Source: JBBDXA01 sp040902585
GTDB lineage: Bacteria; Planctomycetota; Phycisphaerae; Phycisphaerales; Phycisphaeraceae
DNA: 64,000 nt
Direction: 5' to 3'
Assembly: GCA_040902585.1 (NCBI GenBank)
Contig: JBBDXA010000132.1
Coordinates: 65,807-129,806 of the forward strand
Numbering within the stretch: position 1 is the first letter of the stretch; each line of letters starts with the position of its first letter. The notes under the pieces were generated by a model, which was not told where the DNA came from, did no database searches, and was given only the letters and a program-made list of their open reading frames with translations. The position numbers were made by a program, and so were the translations under genes. Positions 10,701 through 22,700 of the stretch are shown in pieces.

Positions 10701-13700
10701 GATGCACTACTGTTCGACAGTAGTGATGCCTTCATCAACGATGCATTTGAGATCGCTCTCGTCGATGCACAAGGCAGGTCGCTTGTGCATACCGCAACAG
10801 GCGGCAGCAGCCTGTTTGATGCTGCATTCAACCTGACGCAAAACCAGTCGGCGCTGCTGGGTGTCAACACGCAGCTCGATGGCCAGACTGTGCTGATCGA
10901 TCTGACTCACATCGCGCCAGGCACGCAGGCCACACTCATCGCAAGGCTTGTCAATAATGATGCCGACACGCAATCGACTGTCAGCATTGTCAGCGTGGAG
11001 GTGCTCGAAGATGGGGGCCTGGGTACGCCTGTTGGCGCTGCTGCAAACTTCGCGCCCGCTTCGCCCGCTGCACCGGTCAACTTCGCATCGCTCTCTGATG
11101 TCACGCCCAGCCTCGCTGCTCAGTATCACACCACCACCTTCGGTCAGGATTCGGGCACGCTGGCCGTCGGCTTGTCGCTGCTGAATATCGGCGCATTTGC
11201 TGTCGATGGCCCCGTGGTGGTGATCGTTTCGAGTATCAGCGATCCCAGTATCTCCGTTGCCAATGCGCACGGCTTAACGCCAAACGGGCAACCTTATTTC
11301 CTGTTCGATTCCACTTCAGATGGCACGCTTAACCCTGGTGAACAGACCTTGATTCAGTCGCTGCGATTCAGGAATCCCGGCAGCGTTCAGTTCACGTATG
11401 ACCTGCAGATTTTCGGGCAGCTTAACGGCGATCCATCCATCATCAGCACACCGCCAAATGAAGTGATTGCGGGTGATGATTTCGCCTATGTTGTTGCCGC
11501 TGTCGATCCTGATGGCGATGTGCTTTCGTTTGAACTGCTGACCGCACCCGATGGCATGACGATTGATTCGGGCAGTGGCGCGATTGAGTATGCACCTGAG
11601 TCAGGCGACGTCGGCCAGCATGATGTTCTGGTGCGAGTCACCGATGGTCGCGGCGGCAGCGCGGCCCAGGCGTTCACACTGAGCGTGCGCGAGAATGTGT
11701 CCAATCGTCCGCCGGTGATCAGTTCGACGCCGCCGGTAGAGGCGCGTGTGGGTACGGATTATGAATATGCCGTGCAGGCGACGGATATTGATGGTGATGC
11801 ACTTTCGTTTGCGCTGATTGCTTCGCCTGCTGGCATGACCATCGATGCGGCAACAGGCCTGATCGAATGGTCGCCGACGGCCGATCAGCTTGGCGATCAC
11901 GCGGTGACGGTGACGGTGACGGACGGCGAAGACACAGCCACGCAGACTTTTGAAGTGCTGGTGATCGAGACAGCGGGTAATCAGGCGCCGATCATCATCA
12001 CGACGCCGACGGTGACGTTTAATCTGCCGGGCGAAGGCAACGCGGCCCTGGGTGATGTCGATCCGATCGCGCTGACCTTGAGCCTTTCGCCAGGTCAGAT
12101 GGTGATTCAGGATGTGTCAATCACGCTGCCAACGGATGCGGATGAGGCGGGCTTTGCGGACATCATCATCGTCGTCGATGAATCCGGCTCGATGGCGGGC
12201 GAGCATGCCTTCATCACGGAGATGGTGCTGCAACTGAACGCTGCTCTGGAAGCCCTAGGCATCGGCCCCAACCGCTTCGCGCTGGCGGGATTCGCTGGAG
12301 GCACGCGACTGTTCAATGTCGATCAGGCCATCGAGACGACCGATGTGAGGATCGATGTCTTTGGCCCCGATGGCGCGCTGGTGGACACGATCAATGTGAC
12401 TGATCCCGATGCGCTCTTTGCGGATGTGACTTTTGATACGGTCTTGCCGATCGATGGCGAGTACACGTTTGTCGTCCGCGCGTTGGATGCGGCGAATCTT
12501 ACCTTTGACCGCGATCTCACCACGGTCAGCGATACGCCTGTGGCTGTGAGCGGGCTCAATGCCGTTCACACCGGTACGCTGGCGCAGGGTGAATTGCAGA
12601 ACTTCGCGCTGTCGCTCAATGCGGGCATGATGATTTACATCGATTCGCTGGCCGGCAGCTCGCTGGCGGATGTGACGCTGACCGGGCCCACCGGCGATGT
12701 GCTGATCGATGGTGAAAGGCTGACGAGTGATCGCCGATTCATTCGCATCAATCGCAGTGGTGACTACACGCTGACCGTGGGCAACACAAACGCGGCTGAT
12801 CAGTCCTTCAGCATCCGCGTGCTCGATGCGGATGCGGTCGCTCTTGCGGCTGACACGCCCACCGGCGGCACGCTCGCGCCGCTGGAAGCGACGCTCTTCG
12901 CATTCCAAGGCGTATCGGGCGACATCATTCGGCTCGACAACCTCGGCCCGGCTGGCGCTCAGTGGGGGCTGTTCGATTCGGCTGGTGTGCGCCTCATCAA
13001 CGACTTGAGCGGATTCCAAAACATCACCAGCGGCATCGAGGCAACGCTCGACAGTTCAGGCACGCACTACGTCGCGGTGATCAACGGCTCCGGCACGCTC
13101 GCTCGTGATTTCAACTTCTCCATGCACAAGGCTGATGTAGAGGTCACGACGATCAACCTGGGCGAGACCTTCAGCGGCGTGATTGCTGCACCGGGCGATC
13201 AGACACTGTTCAGCTTCCAGGGCACAGCCGGCCAACGACTTTATTACGACGGTTTTGAGGGACTCATTCCTCAGTTGCTCGCGCCCGATGGCAGCACGAT
13301 GGGCATCGGCGCTGCGAGCCCTATCGACTTCCGCGAGCCGGTGACACTGACGGAAGATGGCACTTACTTCGTGCGGTTCGACCCTGCGTCCAACACGCTG
13401 GGCACGTTCACCGGCCGCCTGCTAAATGTCGCTGATGCGACGCCGCTGCAACTGGATGCGGACATCACCGGCACCTTCGCGCTGGGCAGGGAAACGACGC
13501 TCTTCTCCTTCAACGGCCTTGCGGGCCAGCGACTGTTCCTCGACGGGGCGGCAGGCACCACCGGCGAGTTCGATCTGTTCGACAGCAGCAACAACCGCAT
13601 CGCGGGCAACACGCTTTCGCTGGGCGCGAGCGACATCATCCTGCCGCAGGACGGCACCTATGTGCTCTCGATTCAAGGCACCGGCGCGGCGGGGAATCCG

Positions 13701-16700
13701 TTCGGCTTCCGCCTGAGCACACCTGAAACACACATCGTTCCGCTGGCGCTCGGCGATGAGATCAACGATACCATCAGCGAAGCGGGCGAGCGATTCCACT
13801 TCACGTTTGAAGGCGTTGCCGGTCAGGTTGTGTACTACGACGGCGGACTCAGCGGCGTGAACTCCAGCCTGCTCGATGCCCGCATCATCGCGCCCAGCGG
13901 GAAGACCTTCGCCACCACGTCGGCCTTCAACGACATTGTCCCGGTGGTGATCACCGAGACGGGCACCCATCACGTGCGGATCAACGGCGAGGGCGACTTC
14001 ACCGGCGGGTTCGGCTTCCGCCTGCTCGATCGCGCAGCCGCGCCGGCTCTGAATCTGGCGGGCAACAACAGCGGCACGCTCGCCAACGGCCGGGCAACGC
14101 AGTTGTTCCAGTTCACCGGCAGCGCGGGTCAGCGGCTCAGCTTCGACAGCCTCAGCAGCAGCGGCACAGGCCGGCTGAAAATCTACGAACCCGACGGCAG
14201 CACTCACGAAGATCGCCCGCTCAGCACCGACTTCACCACGATCCTCCCTTCGACGGGCACCTACCTCCTCGCCATCGAAGGTCAGGGCGCGACGCCGGTC
14301 AGCTTCAACTTTGATGTCAGCGATATCACCGATGCGCCGATTGCCAACGCCGGTTTCGACACGCCCATCAGCGGTGTGATCCTGGCGGGTACATCGCAGG
14401 TGTTCAACTTCGACGCCTCGGCTGGCACGTTTGCGATCTATGACGCGCTGCTCGATGGCATGCCCAGCACACTGCGGGTGACGCTCACTTCGCCCGGCGG
14501 CGCGTTGATCCTGAACAATCGTTTCGCCTCGGAACTGCGCGGTCAACTCGACCTGCTGCCGGAGTCAGGCACCTACGCGCTCAAGCTCACCAGCACCGCC
14601 GCGACCGATCAGCCTTTCGCCTTCCAGCTTCTGGATGCCGCCGCCGCGACGCCGCTGGTACTCGACGCGCAGACCACCGGCTCGATCGATCCGGGCCAGG
14701 GCATGAAGCTGTTCACCTTCAGCGCCAGTGCAGGCGATCGCATCACCTTCATCAGCCAGGCAGCCGGATCAGGCACCTGGGGCATCACGGGCATCGATGG
14801 CACTCAGGTGGTGACCTTCACCAGCCTGACGACGGACCGGACGCTCGATGTGCCAGCCGACGGCAGCTACACGCTCGTGCTGCGCGGCAATGATGCGGCC
14901 AATCCTGTGGCGTTCGACTTCACCGCGATCACCAGCGAGCAGTCGATCACGCCCATCACCGTGGGCAACGTCATCAGCGGCGCGCTCAGTGAACCAGGCG
15001 AGCGGGACTACTACACAGTGGATCTGATCGCAGGTCAGACGATCTATTTTGACGGCCTGACCAGCGACGATCAGTTCGGCATCGACAAGCGCATCTTCGA
15101 TCCCTTCGGTCAGCAGCTTGCGTCGAACAATGCGACCGATGATGTGATGCTCAGCGTCGTCACCTCTGGCACCTATCGCATCGAGATCTTCGGCCAGAAC
15201 GCCGACGACGTGGGCGCGTACAGCTTCGAGCTTGAGGATGTCTCGCTCGCCGCCGGCCTGCCGCTGGATGCGGCACAGGCGATCAACCTGGCCAACGGCT
15301 TGAACACGGAACTTTTCACTTTCACCGCCGCGGCCGGCGATCGGCTCTTCTTTGATGTGACCGCAAGCACCGGCTCGGCGACCGGCACGCTGCGCCTCTG
15401 GGGGCCTGATGTCAGCGAAGTCGCCATCCAGAGCTTCGGGACGGATTTCGAGACAGTGATCGCCACCGGCGGCACATACATCGTGCAGGTGCAGGGCCGC
15501 AATCCCAATGCCGCGGCAACGATCAACTTCAGCGTGATCACTCCGCAGACGACCACCACGCCGCTGAACCTGAATGACATCATCACCGGCAGCATCAGCG
15601 AGAGCGGCGAGCGCGATGTCTTCACCTTCACCGGCACCAAGGGCCAGGAGCTTTACCTCGACAGCCTCGGCGGAACGACATCCTTCGCTTTCGACATCTT
15701 CTCCGAACTGAATCAATCGGCGCTGGATGTGAATCTAATCTTCACCGGCGGCGACACCGGCCCCTTCGCGCTGCCGATGGATGGAACCTACCGCATCGTC
15801 ATTGATGGCACCGGTGCTGCGACGGGGGATTATTCATTCCGCCTGATCGATGCGGACGTTACGCCGGTCATCACCGATCTGCTGGCAGGCACGATTCACA
15901 ACAACATCGCGGCTGAGGTCTTCCGCGTGCAGGGCAACGCGGGTGATGTCATCACCATCGAACGCAACCGCGAGTTCGGCGCGTTCGGCACCGCGCAGGA
16001 AATTTCCGATCTCACCTCCGTTCTTCAGGTCGGCTTCAGCGGCACTGAAGATGGTTACGCAGCAGTGGATCACGTGCTGGCGTTCAGCGATGAGTTCAGA
16101 CCCGGCGCGGCTCGCAATGTCATCCTGATCACCGATGAAGATCGCGACAACACCAAATTGTCTCTGACTTTTTCATCCATGGTCGAACTGCTCGAAAGCA
16201 ACAACGCGCTGCTGAATGTCATCGTCGATGGCAACTTCGAAGACAGCCTCGGCAACGTCGCCATCGGTATGGACAGCGATGGTCGTGCGTTTGTCGCTGA
16301 TGGCAGCGGCGGATTCACCATCGACCCCGCAGGCGCGGCAACCGGCGGCTTCTTCAACACGCTGGTCGATTACGTCAACCTCGCCTTCGCCAACGGCGGC
16401 GGCGCGTTTGACCTCAAACAGCTTCGCGCCGGCGGCATCATCGCTGATTCGTTCGCCAACGCCTTCATCGACATCAAGGCCGAGGAAATCCTCCAGCAGG
16501 CCGGCCAACTTGAAGTGATCGTGTCCGATCCAACGGTCCTCTTCGAGAATCAGACCGGCGTACTCAACGGCATCGGCGCGGGGGATATCGGTGAGTTCAC
16601 CGTGAAGTTCACGGGTAACGGCGTCAGCCGATCGTTCGATCTGCTCTTCGTGCGACCGCAGACGGGCGTGATCGTCGGCTCCATTCCCGTCACGCTTGCA

Positions 16701-19700
16701 CAGGATTATTTCTACGACGCGGCCGCGATTGATCCTGATGGTGATGATGTCACCTTCGCACTGCTCTCGGGTCCCACCGGCGCAACGATCGATGCGGCAA
16801 CAGGTGTGCTGACATTCGTGCCTGACAGCGCGGGCGTGTTTGACTTCACCATCGAAGCCCGTGACTCGCGCGGCGGCATCTCCACGCAGACCTTCAGCGT
16901 CGATGTCACTTCCGGTCAGCCCAATGTCGCGCCGGTCTTCACTTCACCACCACCGGCACAGGCCGTCGTCGGTCTGCCGCTGTCACATCAGGTCACCGCC
17001 GAGGATGTGGATGGTGACGCGCTGACTTTCTTCCTACTTCAGGCTCCCGACGGCATGGCGATCGACACGGCAACGGGTTTGCTCGAGTGGTCGCCGACGA
17101 ATCTTCAGCTTGGCGATCAGGCTGTGCAGATCCGCGTGATTGACGGTCGCGGCGGACAGGCGACGCAGAGCTTCACGATCACGGTCGTCGCCGATGCCGC
17201 GAATCAATCGCCCGTCTTTGTCTCTGCTCCGCCGACGGATGTGGTGCCCGGCGAATCGCTGATTTACTCGGCGAAGGCGATCGATCCTGATAACGATGCC
17301 CTGACTTACGACCTCGCGCTTTCGCCGCAAGGCATGGCGATTGACGCACAAAGCGGCAAGATCGTCTGGACGCCCGAGGCCGATCAGTTCGGCATCCACA
17401 AAGTGATCGTGCGTGTGCGTGATGGTCGCGGCGGGTTCGCGCTTCAGACATTTGACCTCACCGTCGCCGGCGACAACAGCGTGCCGGTCATCACCTCGAC
17501 GCCCCCGCCCGTAGCCGTGACGGGGCTGCCCTACCAGTATCAGGTGACCGCGCAGGATGCCGAGGGCGATGCGATCACGTTCCACCTCGATGCCGCGCCG
17601 GCGAACATGTTCATCGACGGCACCGATGGCCTGATCACCTTCACGCCCGAAGACGGTCAACTCGGTGATCAGCTCGTGACGGTCATTGCCCGCGATGCGC
17701 GAGGCGGCGAGTCATCGCAGACCTTCACACTCAGTGTGCTGGATGTGAATGACAATGAAGTGCCGGTCTTTGTGTCCTCACCGCGCGATCATGTGGCCCT
17801 TGGCCGCACGTATCTGTACCGCGCGGTTGCCGAGGATGTGGATGGCGATCAACTTCTATTCACGCTCGATCTCGCACCGGCTGGCATGGCAATCACCAGT
17901 GATGGTCTTCTCGACTGGTCGCCCACTGCTGCTCAGTTCGGCCTGAACAACGTCACCGTGCGCGTCAGCGATGGTCGCGGCGGCATCGCCACGCAATCGT
18001 TCACGATTGATGTTCGCTCGCAGGAAGTGAATACGCCGCCGACCATCACATCGATGCCGCCCGCCACGGCAATCGTCGGCGAAACATTCGCCTACGACAT
18101 CACGGCTACCGACGCGGAGAATGATCCGATCATCTTCCTCCTCGCCGATGCCCCGGCTGGCATGTCAATCGATCCGCTGACAGGCAAACTGCGCTGGAAT
18201 CCCAAACTCGATCAGCTCGGCCCGGTGACTATCACAATCGAAGCGATCGATGGACAGGGCGCGGAGACATCGCAGGAGTTCACGCTCAATGTCATCGCCC
18301 GCAACGCGCCGCCTTCGATCATCTCGGTGCCACCAATACAGGCGGGCATCGGTCAACCGTATGTGTACGACGTGAACGCGATCGACGGTAACGGTGATGT
18401 GCTGACCTATGCCCTGACGCAGAATCCGGCGGGGATGACGATCGATTTGCAGACCGGCCTGATCAACTGGACTCCGCAAGCCGGCCAGGAAGGTTTGCAG
18501 TCGGTGACGGTGTTCGTCAGTGATGGCGCAGGCGGTGAGGCGACTCAGAAGTTCAAGATCGGCGTGCAGGCAGCGCTGAACGATCCGCCGACGATCACGA
18601 GTCAGCCGACGTTTGTCGCCAACCGCGGCGAGCTCTACACGTATGACGTGAATGCGATCGATCCTGATGGCGATGATCTGACTTTCGCGCTGGATGTGTT
18701 CCCCATCGGCATGACGATCGACGCTGTCACCGGTCTGATCGAGTGGACGCCGGCGATCGGACAGGAAGGCCCGCAGCAGGTGCGCGTGATCGTCAGTGAC
18801 ACGGCTGGCAATGCAGCGCTCCAGGGCTTCACCGTCACCACGCTGGTGGACAACGCAGGCCCATCGATTGATTCCGCGCCACCCAGCAACTTCGCCGCCA
18901 CTGGTCTGCCTTATCGCTACGACGTACTCGCCAGTGATCCCGATGGCGATGCACTTTCCTTCACGCTGACTGAAGCGCCCGATGGCATGACGATTGATGC
19001 TTTCGGTCGCCTGCGCTGGACGCCTTCGCTTGCACAACTGGGCGATCACAACGTGATCATCCGCGTGACCGATCCCTTGGGCAGTTTCGCGACGCAGAGC
19101 TTTACGCTCACCGCGCAGGCCGATGTTGAAGGCCCGGTCGTTCGCATCGACCTGAGTCAGAATCCGGTGGATCCGGGCACACAGGTAGAAGTGATTGTCC
19201 GTGCGACGGATCGCGTCGGCGTGGTTTCGCTTGATGTCACATTCGATGGTGTGGCGCTGGTGCTCGATGCCAACGGCCGCGCTGTGGTGACACCGCAGAC
19301 CGTGGGCCCGTTCGATATCGTCGTTACCGCGCGCGACGCCTCGGGCAATGTCACCGTTGAAACCGTCACGCTCAATGTCACCGACACCTCCGATGTCGAT
19401 GCACCCTTCGTCTTCATCAACACGCCTTCGCCGGGCGATACGATCACGAACTTCCTCGATGTCATCGGCACGGTGCAGGATGACAACCTCGCGTCATACA
19501 CGCTTTCCATCGCGCCGCTTGGCAGCGACGTGTTTACGACCATCGCCACCGGCGGGGCGAACGTGGATGACGCGCTGCTGGGCGTGCTCGATCCCACTCT
19601 CCTGGAGAACGGCGGCTATCGGTTGAGGCTCCTTGCCGAGGACCTTGGCGGACTCCAGAGCAGCGACGTCGTCATCATCGACATCGGCGGCACGCTCAAG

Positions 19701-22700
19701 CTCGGCAACTTCACACTCAGCTTCACCGACATGGCCATGAATCTCTCGGGCGTGCCTATCCATATCATCCGCCATTACGACTCGCTGGACGCCAATCGGA
19801 ACGCTGATTTCGGCTTCGGATGGCGGCTGGAATTGCAGGATTTCAAGATCGCTACCAACCTGCCTGACCCCAGCATCGATGATGACCTGATCGTCGCCGG
19901 CTTCCGCGAAGGCACCAGGGTCTATCTCACTCGGCCCGACGGCATCCGCGAAGGGTTCACCTTCCAGCCCAGGCCTGATGGTCCGCTCGGCGGCTTCCTG
20001 GGCATCTTCGTCCCGCATTTCGTGCCTGACGAAGGCGTGAAGAGCACCCTTACGGTTGATGATGTCAAGCTGCGATTCAATCCGTCGCTCGGTGAGTACC
20101 AGAGCTATGTCGGCCTCCTGCCCTACAACCCCGCCTCCGACCTGTTCGGCGGAACCTACACGCTCACGACAAAGGAGAACCTTGCGTACAAGATCGACGC
20201 CGCCACCGGCCTCGTGCGCAGCGTGACCGACCTGAATGGCGTCAGGGTCACCTTTGATGAAAGCGGCATCGAGAGCTCCCACGGTCCCCGGGTCGAGTTC
20301 GAACGAGATGCCCAGGGCCGTCTCACCGCACTGATCGATCCCACGGGTAAGCGCGTGGAATACGAGTACAGCGCCGCGGGCGATCTGATCGCTGTAACGG
20401 ATCGCGAAGACAACGTCACACGGTTCCTGTACAGCGACCAGCGTCCCCACTTCCTGGAAGAAGTGATCGATCCGCTCGGCCGCACCGGCGTGCGCAGCGA
20501 GTACAACGATGACGGTCGCCTGATCCGGCTGATCGACACGGCCGGCGGGGTGACGGAGATCAGCTACGACCCCGACAATTCCATTCAGACCGTGACGGAT
20601 CGTCTCGGCCACGATACGACTGTGGTGTACGACACACGGGGCAATGTCATCAGCCGGACCGATGCACTGGGCCACACCACGACGTACCAATACGATGCCG
20701 CCGACAACCTGCTCGTGGAGACTGATCCGCTGGGGCGGACGTTCACCAGAACCTACAACGCGAAAGGGCACGTGCTGTCATGGAACGATTTCGAAGGCAA
20801 CACGCGGATCATCACCGTTGATTCGCATGGCTTTGCCCTCTCCACCACCAACGGCGATGGCGAGACTTATCTGTACTCCCGCGACGCCGATGGCAACCTG
20901 CTCTTCATGACGAACCCGGCCGGCGAAATCGAAACCGCCTTCACGTACGACGGCAACGGCAATATCCTGTCGCAGACGGACGCGGACGGGAACACCACGC
21001 AGTACACCTACAACAGCCGCGGCAATCTCATTAGCGCCGCCAACGCGCTTGGCGAGACCGCCATTGCCGAGTATGACGCCAACCAGAACATCGTTCATCG
21101 TACGATGACGCGAACACGCGCCGATGGTTCGGTCGAGACTCTGCACACACGCTACCAATACGACGGCAACGGTGAGATCATCGGCATCACCGACATGTCC
21201 GGAATTGAAACAGCCTTTGAGATGAGCCCTCTGCGACAGGTCACCGCGGTGAATCTGGGCGGCCGCGTCACAAGCTATGAGCTGGATGAGGAACAGAATC
21301 TGACCGCCAAGATTTTCCCCGACGGTACGCGGGAGGAATGGACCTTTGATGCCGAAGGCAAAGTGGTCTCACACACCAACCGCGACGGCCACACGACGCA
21401 TCGTGAGTACGACGCGGTTGACAACCTGATCAGGATCATCCATCCGGACGGCAGCTTCATCGCCCGCACCTATGACGCGGTGGGACGCATGCTCACGGAG
21501 ACTGACGAGCGCGGTCACGTGACGACGTACGCCTATGAACCGCGACGCCAGATCATGACGGACCCGCTGGGGAATGTGACCATTCACGAATTCAACGGCA
21601 GCGGTCCGGCGGTGGAGCAGGGCAGCACGGGTGACGTGATCCGCGTCATTGACGCCCTGGGCCGGGTCACTCAGTACGACGTTCAGGACGACACGAATCA
21701 GCACGGGCTCGGAACGGTGACCACGATCGTCCATGCCGACGGCTCCACCACCACGCACACGCTGAACAGCCTGGACCAGATCGTTGCCCAAACCGATCCG
21801 CTGGGCAACCTGACGCAATACACGTACGACGCACTGGACCAGTTGACCGCGGTGACCAACGCGGCCAACGGCGTGACCTCGTACACCTACGATGAAAGAC
21901 GGAGCATCCGCACCATCACCGATGCCAACGGCCACACACGCGCCTTCGAATACAACTCCGGCGGTCTTCAGACCAGCCAGACGCTCCCGCTGGGTCAGGT
22001 TGCAACCGCGCTTTACGACGCCTTCGGCAATATGACCTCGATGACCGATTTCAACGGCAACACGACCACCTTCCAGTACGACATCAATGACCGGCTTATC
22101 GCCAAAACCTTCCAGGACGGCACCACGGAGACCTATGCCTATTCCGCGCAGGGCTATCGCACTCAGGCCGGCGGCGACACCTACTCGTACAACAATCGCG
22201 GCTGGTTGATCACGGAAACCAAGGCCGACGGCCGCACCATCAGCTATACCTATGACGCGGCGGGCAACCGCACCAGCGTCACCACGACAGTCGGTACGAC
22301 GCTCTATTCCTATGATGCCCTCAACCGGCTCGCCACCGTCACCGACCCGGATGGCGGCGTCACCCAGTACACCTATGACGCCGTCGGAATGCTCGCCTCC
22401 GAAACACTGGCCAACGGCGTCGTCACCACCTATGTCTACGATGCGCTGAACCAGCTCGTCTCGATGCAGACTTTGGACCTGGGCGAAACGGCCATCGCCT
22501 CATATGACTACACGCGCAACGCCGCCGGCCTCGTCGTGCAAGCGACGGAACTCGATGGCAGAACGGTCGACTACGGCTATGACGCTCTCCTCCAACTCGT
22601 CAGCGAGAGCATCAGCGATCCGGTCCTGGGCGACCGGCTCATCACCTATACCTACGATCCCGTCGGCAACAGGCTCACGCGGACAGACTCGCTCGAAGGA

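Noticed and set aside
13422..15716. Minus-strand frames of 315-374 codons inside the giant RHS gene
   Set aside because: They are antisense to repeated beta modules in the real frame; their own translation is low-complexity.
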